Of a stretch of 63,307 bases of DNA, positions 1-8,623 are shown piece after piece (the first letter of the stretch is position 1; each line of letters starts with the position of its first letter). Made by a program: the position numbers and the translations under genes. Source of the DNA: Asticcacaulis sp. UBA2476 (GTDB lineage: Bacteria; Pseudomonadota; Alphaproteobacteria; Caulobacterales; Caulobacteraceae); assembly GCA_002342035.1 (NCBI GenBank), contig DDPE01000032.1:1-63307 (forward strand), given 5' to 3'. Below the pieces are notes generated by a model. That model did no database searches. It saw only the letters and a program-made list of their open reading frames with translations, and was not told the DNA's origin.

Positions 1-2
1 GC

Positions 3-56
3 CTGAGTGAGGCTTTGGGGGGCGTGGTGGCGGCGGTGTCGGGGAATGGGGCATGA
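3..56 (+). CDS. possible C-terminal end of a truncated upstream gene
   Basis: The frame opening at base 3 runs 17 codons to a TGA and would end a protein in an Ala/Gly/Val-rich tail. No start is visible because the window begins inside it. Base composition is GC-rich, like coding sequence, and it drops sharply after base 60. The product cannot be named, and the frame could be chance. Confidence 0.25.
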   Translation: MSEALGGVVAAVSGNGA

Positions 57-254
57 TAAGACTATTCGATGGGCGGCAATCATTATTTCCTATCATATTA
101 GTTTTAAATTTGATCGCGATAAAAACTCAACCCTAAGCTCAGAAAATTTGAACAATCGCAGGCCTTGCGATCCGGATCTGCGTTAAAACCTTGAGGCGGC
201 GCAGATTCTGGCTTATGGAACCTAAAGTTCACTCACGGCGTCCGTACTCAGATA
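57..254. other. AT-richer intergenic region upstream of the Rrf2 gene
   Basis: About 200 bases without a convincing reading frame. The composition is AT-richer than the flanks, as expected for a promoter region of the Rrf2 regulator starting at 255. No clear operator or terminator was recognised. Confidence 0.4.
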
Positions 255-680
255 ATGTTATCCCAGCGAGCCAAATACACCATCCGCGCCATGCAGGAAT
301 TGGCCAAGGCGCCAGCGGGTGAGACCTTGCAGGCCGGGGAACTGGCCGAGCGCATCAAGGCGCCGCTGCATTTCCTTGAGGGTATCTTGCTGGAACTGCG
401 CCGCGAAGGGCTGTTGATTTCGCGCCGCGGACGATCCGGCGGCTATGCTTTGGCTAAGCCTGCTGATCTGATTTCCATTGCTGATCTCATCCGTCTGGTC
501 GACGGGCCTCTGGCGCTGACGACCTGCGCCAGCCGTACCGCCTATGCTGAGTGTGAGGATTGTCCGACCCCCGAAGATTGCCAGTTGCGCAATATTCTGG
601 TCTCGGCCCGTGACGCGGTGGCGCGGGTGCTGGAAGGGGCGACGATTGCCAGACCTATCCCAAATCTACCGGTAACATAA
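255..680 (+). CDS. Rrf2 family transcriptional regulator
   Basis: A 141-residue Rrf2-type winged-helix regulator, close to the usual family length. The N-terminal half has the DNA-binding helices and the wing motif RRGRSGGYALAKP (about residues 57-69), a hallmark of the family. Cysteines at 91, 100, 103 and 109 match the region where IscR/NsrR-type members bind an Fe-S cluster, so an Fe-S sensor is likely but not proven. It lies 19 bases upstream of an Fe-S-dependent serine dehydratase on the same strand, so co-transcription is plausible. Which signal it senses cannot be read from the sequence. Confidence 0.9.
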   Translation: MLSQRAKYTIRAMQELAKAPAGETLQAGELAERIKAPLHFLEGILLELRREGLLISRRGRSGGYALAKPADLISIADLIRLVDGPLALTTCASRTAYAECEDCPTPEDCQLRNILVSARDAVARVLEGATIARPIPNLPVT

Positions 681-699
681 GTTTCAATAGGGCCTGTGC

Positions 700-2094
700 A
701 TGTTAAGCGTTCTCGATATCTTCAAGATCGGCATCGGCCCCTCCAGTTCACACACCGTTGGCCCCATGCGCATCGCCACGCGCGCCCTGGCGGATGCAGC
801 AGCAGCCGGTGTTTTGGATAGGGCTGCCCGCGTGCGTATCGAGCTTCAGGGCTCGCTGGCCCTGACCGGCATAGGCCACGGCTCGGATAAGGCCGCGGTG
901 CTGGGGCTGTTGGGCGCAGAACCTGATACGGTCGATCCCGACTGGGCAGAAACGACCTTTATTCAGCTTAAAACTGCCACCGAAATCGCCCTGCACAACG
1001 GGCCGGTGGTGCCGTTCAATTTCCGCCAGGATGTCGATTTTCGCGGCGATATAGTCCCGCGCCTGCATCCCAATGGCCTGTGTGTACGGCTTTATGATGT
1101 GGGCGGCGTGGTGATTTTCGAGCGCACCTTTTACTCGGTCGGCGGCGGATTTATTGCCTCAAGTGAGCAGTTATCGCGGCCCCCTGAAAACGACCTGATC
1201 GGGATTGCGGGCAAGGGCGCTTTGCCCTTTGGGTCGGCGGCGCAATTGCTGGAACATTGTGCGCAGCATGGCCTCAATATCTATGACGTGGTGCTGGCCA
1301 ACGAAGACGCCAAACGTCCGCGCGCTGAGACCGATGCCGGGCTTAAGCGCATCTGGGACGCCATGAACGGGGCGATTGATCGGGGGTTACGGATTGACGG
1401 TATCTTGCCGGGGGGCCTGAGTGTGCGCAGGCGCGCCTCAAGCCTTTATGAGACCCTGACGAGCGAAAGCCACAATCAGGAATCCGAGCGGCTATTTGAC
1501 TGGCTGAACGTGTTTGCGATGGCGGTGAACGAGGAAAACGCCGCCGGTGGCCGCGTGGTCACGGCCCCTACCAATGGCGCGGCGGGGATTATTCCGGCCC
1601 TGATCCGATATTACTGTGCGCAAGATGGCTGGACCGATGAGGATACGAAGGCGGATGGCCGGATCGGACGGTTTCTGCTGACGGCGGCGGGCATCGGCAT
1701 GATCTATAAGCAGCGCGCGTCGCTATCAGGTGCTGAAATGGGCTGTCAGGGTGAGGTCGGTGTGGCCTGCCCAATGGGGGCGGCGGGGCTGTGCGCGGTA
1801 TGGGGCGGCACGGCGGCGCAGATCGAACACGCGGCTGAGATCGGCATGGAGCATAATCTTGGGCTAACTTGCGATCCTGTCGGCGGGCTGGTGCAGATTC
1901 CGTGTATCGAGCGCAACGCCATCGGCGCCGTCAAGGCCGCCAATGCCGCGCGACTGTCTTTACGCGACTCCAGCGAACACAAGGTCACGCTGGATCAGGT
2001 CATCGAGACCATGCGCCAGACCGGCCTTGATATGTCCTCAAAATATAAGGAAACCTCACAAGGCGGTTTGGCCGTCAATGTGGTGGAGTGTTAG
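700..2094 (+). CDS. sdaA: L-serine ammonia-lyase (serine dehydratase), single-chain Fe-S type
   Basis: Converts L-serine to pyruvate and ammonia in the cytoplasm using a [4Fe-4S] cluster. The 464 residues match the single-chain bacterial form, with the beta-type domain starting LSVLDIFKIGIGPSSSHT, followed by the catalytic alpha domain. Cys349, Cys391 and Cys402 have the same spacing (42 and 11) as the cluster ligands of E. coli SdaA. The downstream gene is convergent and the two stop codons overlap. The upstream Rrf2 protein may regulate it, an inference from proximity. Confidence 0.95.
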   Translation: MLSVLDIFKIGIGPSSSHTVGPMRIATRALADAAAAGVLDRAARVRIELQGSLALTGIGHGSDKAAVLGLLGAEPDTVDPDWAETTFIQLKTATEIALHNGPVVPFNFRQDVDFRGDIVPRLHPNGLCVRLYDVGGVVIFERTFYSVGGGFIASSEQLSRPPENDLIGIAGKGALPFGSAAQLLEHCAQHGLNIYDVVLANEDAKRPRAETDAGLKRIWDAMNGAIDRGLRIDGILPGGLSVRRRASSLYETLTSESHNQESERLFDWLNVFAMAVNEENAAGGRVVTAPTNGAAGIIPALIRYYCAQDGWTDEDTKADGRIGRFLLTAAGIGMIYKQRASLSGAEMGCQGEVGVACPMGAAGLCAVWGGTAAQIEHAAEIGMEHNLGLTCDPVGGLVQIPCIERNAIGAVKAANAARLSLRDSSEHKVTLDQVIETMRQTGLDMSSKYKETSQGGLAVNVVEC

Positions 2095-2624
2095 GACGCC
2101 TTTGATGTCTGCCAGCGTTCACGAATATCATTCAAGAAGGCTTCGGCTTCTGAAGTCGATCCAAAAATTCGTTTTGGAATCAATATGGCTGATTGGGGAT
2201 TAGGGTAGATAAAGATAATTTTCTTTGACTCGACAATGTCATGCAAACCTCCCCATTTATACCGGCTTTCCTGATCTGGAAGGGAGGTAATGAGTTGCTC
2301 ATCTGTTGTCGTTACCTGCATCTCACCGTTAGCGAGGGGAGTCTTTTTAAATACCAGCAGGCATCGCGCCAAAGCCCATCCCTGAATTAGAATTGCACAA
2401 ACTACAAAAGCCAACGCAAAGCTCAGGAAAGCGTACATAACCCGCTTTCCTGAATCTAGATCGCTAAGTCTTATGTAGCTGATTGCGGCAACCATTAGAG
2501 GAGTCGGTGAAAAGACAAGCCAGGATTTTAAATGCCTATAATGTCGGCCAAGAAAATGTAGATTGAAGTCCGCATATTCCTTGAAGGTAATTTTATACGG
2601 GGGCAGGGAAATGGTCTGGCTCAT
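2091..2624 (-). CDS. YcxB-like membrane protein
   Basis: A 177-residue protein with two hydrophobic segments near residues 35-55 and 65-90. Its C-terminal soluble domain carries the YcxB pattern: a Trp/Gly-containing strand (YKWGGLHDIVES), then FIYPNPQSAILIPKRIF and a terminal helix. YcxB-like domains sit behind two membrane helices in many bacteria and have no firm function. GC content is visibly lower than in the neighbours, suggesting recent acquisition. The stop codon overlaps that of sdaA tail to tail. Confidence 0.65.
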   Translation of the reverse strand: MSQTISLPPYKITFKEYADFNLHFLGRHYRHLKSWLVFSPTPLMVAAISYIRLSDLDSGKRVMYAFLSFALAFVVCAILIQGWALARCLLVFKKTPLANGEMQVTTTDEQLITSLPDQESRYKWGGLHDIVESKKIIFIYPNPQSAILIPKRIFGSTSEAEAFLNDIRERWQTSKAS

Positions 2625-2700
2625 GCCTTTTTATGATTGCGGCCCTCGGAAAAGGCAAGGGGCTCGTTTGCCAATTATGTAAGACGTTAGCGGCGAAAAG

Positions 2701-3552
2701 TTACGGTTTAATATAACCGCTATCTACCAGCCAGTCGCGCAACCGTGCCGGCCAGTCATGGATGGATTTAAGCGATGATCGGTCGCCCATATTAAAGGCA
2801 TGGCCGCCGCGGGCGAAATAATGCACCTCAACCGGCACATCATAGGGCGCATAAAGATCAAGCAGGGTGTTGAAGGTCGTAACCGGCCCTTTGTCATCAT
2901 AGGCGGTCAGAAGAAACGCGGGCGGCGGGGCGGTCTCAAGCTTGGCGGGTAATCCCAGCGGGCCGGCATAGATTTCGATGATGAAATCAGGACGCGCACT
3001 CACCCGCTCGACCGGATCGGTGGCTTTGAGATCGCCGTCAAAGCCTGAAAAACTGACCATGTGGACTAGTTCGCCCCCCGCAGAAAAGCCCATCACCCCG
3101 ATGCGATTAGGGTCAATGTCGTAGTGGGCAGCATGGGCGCGGACATAACGAATGGCGCGCCTCAGATCCGCCGCCCCGTGGGCCTCTATATCGTAATCAG
3201 CCTTACCGTTATCTTCGCGCCCCAGCCGGTATTTCAGCGCAAAAGCGGTGACGCCCAGCCCTTGCAGATATTTGGCGGGTTTTATCCCTTCGGAATTGAA
3301 CACCAGATTTTCATGGCCGCCGCCGGGGACGACGATGATGGCCGTGCGGCTATGGCGGGCCGGATCGGGGGCATAGACGGTCAGGGACGGGTTATGGACG
3401 CTGCGCACCCACCAGTCGGCGGCTTTTTCGGGCTCGTCTTTCAGGGCTTCAAACCCCGGCGCGCCGTCTGGCCACAGGTGGGTGACGGTTTGGCCGCGAG
3501 CGCTCAAGGCAAGGCCCGCCCACAGGACGAACGCGATGGCGGTTCTAAACAT
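2701..3552 (-). CDS. secreted alpha/beta hydrolase (esterase family)
   Basis: A 283-residue protein with a Sec signal peptide (about residues 1-21). It shows HGGGH-like oxyanion residues in VVPGGGHENL, the nucleophile elbow GFSAGGE, and a late His in GGHAFNMG. This arrangement is shared with BD-FAE/acetyl-xylan-esterase-like hydrolases that deacetylate plant polysaccharides. With so many glycosidases nearby, a carbohydrate esterase role is plausible, but the substrate is inference. It is transcribed alone, with a 75-base gap to the next leftward gene. Confidence 0.8.
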   Translation of the reverse strand: MFRTAIAFVLWAGLALSARGQTVTHLWPDGAPGFEALKDEPEKAADWWVRSVHNPSLTVYAPDPARHSRTAIIVVPGGGHENLVFNSEGIKPAKYLQGLGVTAFALKYRLGREDNGKADYDIEAHGAADLRRAIRYVRAHAAHYDIDPNRIGVMGFSAGGELVHMVSFSGFDGDLKATDPVERVSARPDFIIEIYAGPLGLPAKLETAPPPAFLLTAYDDKGPVTTFNTLLDLYAPYDVPVEVHYFARGGHAFNMGDRSSLKSIHDWPARLRDWLVDSGYIKP

Positions 3553-3606
3553 GATTTTTAGCTCCCCGAATTATAGTTTTGGGGCAGATAAATCTATAAA
3601 CAGACC

Positions 3607-3918
3607 TTAAGCAAGGGTTTCGGTGGCGGCCTTGTCGGTATCATAATCGGCGGCGAACCTCAGTTCGCGGATAGGTCGCACGATGTCGATGGATTGCTGA
3701 TAGAGCGGGTCAGCCTTATAGGCATCCAACGCCGCCTGATCCTCAAATTCGCCGTAGACCACCACATCGACGACATTGCCAAGTTGATCGACCTTTTCAT
3801 TGAGGGCGATCTCCAGCTTTGAGGCGTGGGGAATCTGGGTGAGGATACTCAAACCCTTTTGGACCGTAAGACGGTCAACCCCGTCCTTACAGCTAAACAT
3901 GACTATGTGTCTGATCAT
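3607..3918 (-). CDS. Dabb (stress-responsive alpha/beta barrel) domain protein
   Basis: A small ferredoxin-like dimeric-barrel protein. The typical Dabb start MIRHIVMF is followed by the helix 'GLSILTQIPHASKLEI' and the VYGEFEDQAALDAY motif. The start at 3918 is preferred because family members begin at MIRH; an upstream in-frame ATG at 3954 would add 12 residues without homology. Function is not established for most bacterial members. Confidence 0.8.
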   Translation of the reverse strand: MIRHIVMFSCKDGVDRLTVQKGLSILTQIPHASKLEIALNEKVDQLGNVVDVVVYGEFEDQAALDAYKADPLYQQSIDIVRPIRELRFAADYDTDKAATETLA

Positions 3919-3966
3919 GGCTGAGGTCATAGAATCTTGAGAGCCCGAAAACAAGAGCCCTGTCCT

Positions 3967-4353
3967 CTAAAGCAAAGCCTTTTTGCGTGTGGCATTGATC
4001 AGGTGTGCGGCCGCAAGCATAAGCGCACCCACTATGCTCAGCGGGGCCTCAAAAGGCAGTAGCGGCGGATAAAACGCGGCAATGCCCAGCAGGAAAATGC
4101 CCAGTCCCCCAAAGCCGGAGATACGGTAATCGCGCCAGCCGCCGGAACGCCCAACCGCCCACACACTCAAGGGGGCCGCAATCAGCACCAGTATTTGATG
4201 GATTAGCTCGCTTTCGCTGAACTGACCAAACACCGGCAGGCCCGCCGCTAATACCGGCAGGATCAGGCAGTGCGCCAGACACAGGCCCGACAGGCCAATG
4301 GAGGCGGCGTCCAGCATCTGCGTCGTCGGTTTATGAAAATGGCTCTGACCCAT
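3967..4353 (-). CDS. MerC-family membrane protein
   Basis: A 128-residue, four-helix integral membrane protein with the MerC signature, a CxxxC pair (GLCLAHCLILP) in the first helix. MerC proteins were first described as mercuric ion importers. Here there is no mer operon, so mercury transport is unlikely to be the role. The ATG at 4353 is preferred over an in-frame GTG at 4383 because AGGAA lies about 10 bases upstream. Two Zur-like palindromes sit just upstream (4391-4452), which suggests zinc-responsive control and a zinc-related function. Confidence 0.75.
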   Translation of the reverse strand: MGQSHFHKPTTQMLDAASIGLSGLCLAHCLILPVLAAGLPVFGQFSESELIHQILVLIAAPLSVWAVGRSGGWRDYRISGFGGLGIFLLGIAAFYPPLLPFEAPLSIVGALMLAAAHLINATRKKALL

Positions 4354-4390
4354 AAAAGCAGATTCCTGATCGTAACTGAACACAGCACAT

Positions 4391-4407
4391 ATGTTATAGC
4401 ATAACTT
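4391..4407. promoter_or_regulatory. Zur-like palindrome 1 upstream of merC-like gene
   Basis: ATGTTATAGCATAACTT: the arms ATGTTAT and ATAACTT match at 6 of 7 positions around a 3-base centre. The shape and sequence resemble proteobacterial Zur boxes (TGTTATA-N-TATAACA type). It lies 38 bases before the preferred start codon. Confidence 0.55.
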
Positions 4408-4435
4408 TTTTCAAGGGCGCGGGCGTCCTTTGTTT

Positions 4436-4452
4436 GTGTTATATTGTAACAC
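4436..4452. promoter_or_regulatory. Zur-like palindrome 2 upstream of merC-like gene
   Basis: GTGTTATATTGTAACAC: perfect 6-base arms GTGTTA/TAACAC, 17 bases in total, the same layout as palindrome 1. Its centre lies 45 bases (just over four helical turns) from the centre of the first box. It is also about 36 bases from the end of the deacetylase gene, so it belongs to the merC-like promoter. Confidence 0.55.
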
Positions 4453-4488
4453 TTAAGCTGTGTCCAGACCTAAAAGCAAAATGTGCGA

Positions 4489-5217
4489 TTACCGAGCCGG
4501 TTCGATATGTACCACCTTATAGCCCTTGTCTTTCAGGGTTTTCAGGATCAGTGGCATGGCCTGAGCGGTAACCTCTTGCGCATCGTGCAACAAAATAATG
4601 CCGCCCTTGCCGCCGAGATTTTTCATCAGGCGGTCGGTGACGGTTTGGGGCGTTTCATTGGGGAGCCAGTCATCGGCGGCGGCATCAATCGAAAAGACCG
4701 TGTAGCCGCTGACCTTAAGCGCGTTCATCAGATCCAGCGTCTCCCCCAGATACGGAAACCGGTAAAACGGCGCGGCGTCCTTACCCAGAGCCTTGGCCGC
4801 CGCATCGCGGGTGGCATCGAAGTCCTTGACCTGATCAGCGGGCGATAACTGGTTCATATGATCGTGCTTATAGCTGTGCAGACCGGCGCTGTGACCGTCC
4901 GCTACCACCTGCCGCGCCAGATCGGGATCGGCCGTCAGGTTATTGCCCTGCATAAAAAAGGTGGTCTTTACGCATTGTGCTTTCAACGCATCCAGCACGC
5001 GCGGCGTCGTTTCCGGGCGCGGGCCGTCGTCAAAGGTGATGACGACTTCATCTTTCGCCAAGGCTAAAGGGCCATGCTGCGCGGTGCCGTAAGCCTGCCC
5101 TTTGTCGCCTGATATGTTAAGCGTGCGGGCGGTGCCCAGCGCATCAGGCCCGCAGGCATTGGCATTGGCCGCACCGGCAAGCAGCACAGCACTGAGCGCT
5201 AAAACCGAACATTTCAT
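4489..5217 (-). CDS. secreted polysaccharide deacetylase (NodB homology, CE4)
   Basis: A 242-residue protein with a signal peptide (about 1-22). It carries the NodB domain: TFDDGP (motif 1), HSYKH with the metal-binding histidines (motif 2), and RFPYL (motif 3). CE4 enzymes are metal-dependent N- or O-deacetylases acting on chitin, peptidoglycan or xylan; the substrate here is unknown. The start at 5217 has GGGGA spaced correctly upstream and opens directly into the signal peptide. The frame remains open far upstream, but that stretch overlaps the divergent GH2 gene and is not coding. Confidence 0.88.
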   Translation of the reverse strand: MKCSVLALSAVLLAGAANANACGPDALGTARTLNISGDKGQAYGTAQHGPLALAKDEVVITFDDGPRPETTPRVLDALKAQCVKTTFFMQGNNLTADPDLARQVVADGHSAGLHSYKHDHMNQLSPADQVKDFDATRDAAAKALGKDAAPFYRFPYLGETLDLMNALKVSGYTVFSIDAAADDWLPNETPQTVTDRLMKNLGGKGGIILLHDAQEVTAQAMPLILKTLKDKGYKVVHIEPAR

Positions 5218-5358
5218 ATGACTTCCCCGTTTTATTTTTATGTGGTCATCTTTATGCCCGCAAAGGCCCCTAACGACCAGAGGGGGTGTGAAAAATTTGG
5301 GTCGGTTGACTTGGAAGCCCTGCCCTTTACAACGGTAATATAGATGTGAGGGAACGGA

Positions 5359-7413
5359 ATGCGCGCGATCCTGCTGGCCCTGATGGCCGTTTTGACGATT
5401 ACGGGGCCCGCCGCTGAGGCGCGTCAGACTTCTTCGCTCAATGCCGGATGGCTGTTTAAGCGTGAGGACATTCCGGCAGCGTCGGCGGCCAGTTTTGACG
5501 ATAAGGCCTGGCTGAAGGTCACCTTGCCGCACACCTTCAATGCCGGTGATGGCGCCGATGGCGGCAGCTATTATCGCGGGGCCGGGTGGTATCGCAAAAG
5601 CCTTGATCTCAAACCCATGACCGCCCGCGATAGGCTTTATCTGCAATTCGATGGGGCCGCCCTTGTGACCGAAGTGTGGGTCAATGGCACCCGCATCGGC
5701 CGCCATGACGGCGGCTATTCGACCTTCCGCTTTGATATTACGCCGGCGGTTAAGGCGGGCTCTAACCTGATTGCGGTTAAGGTTGATAATGCGGCCTGGC
5801 CGCACATCGCGCCGTTGGGCGGGGATTTTACCATCTTTGGCGGGCTATATCGCGGCGTATCGCTGATCCAGACGAGCGACGCCGGATTTGATTTGCTTGA
5901 TCACGGATCGCCGGGGGTTGCGGTCACAGCCACGCTTAATGCCCGTCGTGAGGCCGAACTTAACATCGTCACAAACTTGCGCAACAGCCGCAAAGGCACG
6001 GCCAATCTGACCATCCGCACCCGTATCTTTAGCGAAGGGCGTGAGGTGCTGGCGCTGTCCAAGGGTGCGCGCCTGCGGGCGGGGCAGGTCGTGCAACTAA
6101 CCCAGGCCGGTATTATCGTCAGGCCCAGACTGTGGAACGGCCGCGTCGATCCGCACCTCTATAATGTCGTCACCGAAGTGTCCGAAGACCGCGGCCTGCT
6201 TGACCGGATGGTAACCCCATTTGGTGTGCGCACCGTTGAGTTTGATGCAGGTCGCGGTCTGTTGCTCAACGGTCAGCCCTATGCGGTGCATGGTGTTAAC
6301 CTGCACGCCAGTCGTGCCGGTGTCGGGGGGGCGATGTCAGCGACTGACATTTCCGAAGACTTTGACATGTTGGATGAACTGGGGGTCACCGGGGTGCGGC
6401 TGGTGCACTATCCCCATGCCCAGCGTGCCTATGAGGAAGCCGACCGGCGCGGGATTTTGATCCTGACTGAGATTCCGATCAACAGCTTGGTTGCCGACAC
6501 GCAAGCCTTCCGCGCCAACGCCGCCCAGCAGGTGCGCGAACTAATCCGCCAGAACATCAACCACCCCAGCGTCATCGCCTGGGGGATTGGCAATGAGGTC
6601 TACGCGACCGAACCCTATGTGGCCAACATCCTGATGGAACTGAATAATGTCGCCATCGAAGAAGACGACAGTCGCCCGACGATCTATGCCCACTGCTGTC
6701 AGGCCGATAATGACCCCAAGGCCCTGCAGAGCCAGTTGATCGGCTTTAACCGCTATTTCGGCTGGTACTCTGATGAGTTTGCGAAAATGGGCACCTGGGC
6801 CGATGCGTTCCACAAGGCCTTTCCCGGAAAGCCGTTTGCGGTCACCGAATATGGTGCAGGCGGCAGTGCGGGTCATCAGCAGGAGCCGCCAGCGCGGACC
6901 GATCCTGTCTCTGGCTGGCACCCTGAGCAGTATCAGACCCTGTACCACGAAGCGAACTGGGCCGAACTGTCACGTCGGCCGTTCATATGGGGCAAGTTTG
7001 TCTGGCAGGGCTTTGATGCCGCCTCTGATGGCCGCAACGAAGGCGAGCAGGCGGGCATCAACGATAAGGGCCTGATCACCTATGATCGCAGAGTTAAGAA
7101 GGATGCGTTCTATTTCTATAAGGCTCAGTGGTCGCAGGCCCCGCTGGTCTACATCACTTCGCGTCGCTATACGGATCGTAAAATCGCCTCGACCGACGTG
7201 AAGGTCTACAGCAATCAGCCAAGTGTGACCCTGAAACTCAACGGCGCGGTCATCGGCACCCAAAAGCCGGTCGGCGGGATCGTGATTTTCAAATCCGTGA
7301 TCCTCAAGGAAGGTATCAACGAAGTCACTGCCGAAAGCCCTAAGACGTCGGATAAGGTAGTGTGGCGGTTGTCCGTACCCGTGCCGTCACTGGTGCGGGC
7401 CGACCGGCCCTAG
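5359..7413 (+). CDS. secreted glycoside hydrolase family 2 (beta-galactosidase-like)
   Basis: A 684-residue enzyme with a signal peptide (1-22). It has the GH2 sugar-binding domain (about 25-175), an Ig-like domain (180-295), a TIM barrel and a C-terminal domain. The acid/base residue is Glu413 in GNE and the likely nucleophile is Glu497 in VTEYG. GH2 members cleave beta-galactosides, glucuronides or mannosides; the exact substrate cannot be told. It is divergent from the deacetylase, with a 141-base shared promoter region. AGGGAACGG precedes the start. Confidence 0.9.
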   Translation: MRAILLALMAVLTITGPAAEARQTSSLNAGWLFKREDIPAASAASFDDKAWLKVTLPHTFNAGDGADGGSYYRGAGWYRKSLDLKPMTARDRLYLQFDGAALVTEVWVNGTRIGRHDGGYSTFRFDITPAVKAGSNLIAVKVDNAAWPHIAPLGGDFTIFGGLYRGVSLIQTSDAGFDLLDHGSPGVAVTATLNARREAELNIVTNLRNSRKGTANLTIRTRIFSEGREVLALSKGARLRAGQVVQLTQAGIIVRPRLWNGRVDPHLYNVVTEVSEDRGLLDRMVTPFGVRTVEFDAGRGLLLNGQPYAVHGVNLHASRAGVGGAMSATDISEDFDMLDELGVTGVRLVHYPHAQRAYEEADRRGILILTEIPINSLVADTQAFRANAAQQVRELIRQNINHPSVIAWGIGNEVYATEPYVANILMELNNVAIEEDDSRPTIYAHCCQADNDPKALQSQLIGFNRYFGWYSDEFAKMGTWADAFHKAFPGKPFAVTEYGAGGSAGHQQEPPARTDPVSGWHPEQYQTLYHEANWAELSRRPFIWGKFVWQGFDAASDGRNEGEQAGINDKGLITYDRRVKKDAFYFYKAQWSQAPLVYITSRRYTDRKIASTDVKVYSNQPSVTLKLNGAVIGTQKPVGGIVIFKSVILKEGINEVTAESPKTSDKVVWRLSVPVPSLVRADRP

Positions 7414-7595
7414 GCCTCAAGTTCTCCAGATCTGTAAAGTCGATATGCTAAAGGCGGGATAGATTTTTCGTCTGACAATGAGTTTAGTTTGATGAAATCC
7501 TCATCAAGCATTGCATCGTAGTAATCAGCGATTATGTAAACACCAATAAGCCTTACTCTATCTTCCTCGTCTTCAGATATATCGCTTTTGACCAA
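7410..7595 (-). CDS. hypothetical small acidic protein
   Basis: A 61-codon frame starting with TTG and rich in Asp/Glu, in a stretch much AT-richer than its surroundings. The stop overlaps the GH2 stop tail to tail. No family is recognised. Another short frame lies just upstream on the same strand (7599-7724), so the two may be pieces of one decayed acquired gene. Confidence 0.35.
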   Translation of the reverse strand: MVKSDISEDEEDRVRLIGVYIIADYYDAMLDEDFIKLNSLSDEKSIPPLAYRLYRSGELEA

Positions 7596-7598
7596 TAT

Positions 7599-7724
7599 TT
7601 ACAGCTTGACCACATTGTCGGCGAAATCGGCCGTGCACCGAACTAGGGCGCTGGTGATGCAGCCAAATTCATAACAGGTATCAACAAATCTTAGTATTAT
7701 TCCATTCCTGTGTTCTAATCCCAA
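7599..7724 (-). pseudogene. possible decayed small ORF
   Basis: A frame of about 45 codons with no ATG; TTG at 7724 is the only plausible start. It contains three cysteines in VDTCYEFGC...VRC and ends ADNVVKL before TAA. The run looks protein-like, but no ribosome site is evident. It is low in GC like the downstream frame. It may be a relic of an exported cysteine-containing protein; this is a guess from the cysteine pattern. Confidence 0.25.
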
Positions 7725-7793
7725 TTTAAAATCTCCAGATATAATTTATAGCCCCATTCATATAGGGGGAGGAGTTGAAACGAAAGGTGCCTT

Positions 7794-8492
7794 ATGACCG
7801 CTAACCCCCATACCCTGCGCGTCGATATCTGGTCGGATATTATCTGTCCGTTCTGCTGGATCGGTAAGCGCCAGTTCGAGATCGCTCTGAAAGATTTCGC
7901 GGGCCGCGATCAGGTTGAGGTTCATTATCATGCCTTTAGGTTGTCGCCGGATCAGCCGGTGACGCCGGTCAAAGATATGCTGCAACTGAAATACCGCATG
8001 ACCCCTGAGCAGGTCGTTCAAAATCAGGCGCGGGTGGTTCAGATGGCGGCCAGCGTCGGGCTTGATTATCATCTGGAAAGTACCCTCAACGGCGATACGC
8101 TGAAGGCTCACCGCCTGATCAAATTAGCCGAAGATCACGGTCTGGCCGCCGAAATGATTGAGCGGCTTTACCGCGCCAATTTTACGGAAGAACAGTCGCT
8201 GTTTGACGATGCCGTACTGGTGGCTCTGGGCGCAGAGGTCGGGCTTGAGGCTGAGGCCGTGACCACCTTTCTGAAAACCGATCGCTATGCCGATACGGTG
8301 CGTGAGGAACAGGAGTTTATTACCTCACGCGGGGCGCAGGGCGTGCCGTTCTTTGTGCTCAACAACCGTTATGCCCTGTCCGGGGCGCAGCCGCCGGAGG
8401 CCTTTACCCAGGCGCTGAATTCCGCATGGAAAGACATCGCGCCTCAGATCACAGAGGGTGATGCCTGCGGGCCTGATGGCTGTGCGATATAG
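7794..8492 (+). CDS. DsbA-family oxidoreductase, FrnE type
   Basis: A 232-residue thioredoxin-fold protein with the CxxC motif C18-P-F-C21 near the N-terminus, the helical insert, and the cis-Pro loop QGVPFF (about residue 182). There is no signal peptide, so unlike classical DsbA it acts in the cytoplasm. FrnE-type proteins are disulfide isomerases or glutathione-linked oxidoreductases. The C-terminus has an extra CGPDGC motif, a possible second redox or metal site also found in some FrnE members. Confidence 0.88.
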   Translation: MTANPHTLRVDIWSDIICPFCWIGKRQFEIALKDFAGRDQVEVHYHAFRLSPDQPVTPVKDMLQLKYRMTPEQVVQNQARVVQMAASVGLDYHLESTLNGDTLKAHRLIKLAEDHGLAAEMIERLYRANFTEEQSLFDDAVLVALGAEVGLEAEAVTTFLKTDRYADTVREEQEFITSRGAQGVPFFVLNNRYALSGAQPPEAFTQALNSAWKDIAPQITEGDACGPDGCAI

Positions 8493-8530
8493 GTCTGGAC
8501 AATGTGATGCCCAACCTGTAACGAGATGAT

Positions 8531-8596
8531 ATGACCCAGTCCGCTTTCATCGTAGCCGCCGCGATTATTATCATCACCGAACCGGTGGTGGGATAG
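8531..8596 (+). CDS. Ile/Ala/Val-rich leader-like peptide (21 codons)
   Basis: A short frame starting at ATG 8531 contains three consecutive Ala codons, then four consecutive Ile codons (8564-8575), and a late Val-Val pair, ending at TAG 8594-8596. The layout, an mini-ORF with clustered branched-chain codons followed 27 bases later by a strong terminator hairpin, is that of an ilv-type attenuator leader. No ilv gene follows; the next gene is a P-loop kinase. The ribosome site (GAG, 8 bases upstream) is weak. Translation is not proven. Confidence 0.45.
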   Translation: MTQSAFIVAAAIIIITEPVVG

Positions 8597-8623
8597 CGCG
8601 CGTCTGAGGTCAGAACCGTCGCC

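Noticed and set aside
4049..4282. Alternative 77-codon frame inside the merC-like gene
   Set aside because: Same strand, shifted frame, no homology; the MerC frame has the conserved cysteines and membrane helices.
5218..5805. Upstream extension of the deacetylase frame to 438 residues
   Set aside because: It overlaps the divergent GH2 gene, has no signal peptide at its start and no family similarity; the start at 5217 has a good ribosome site.
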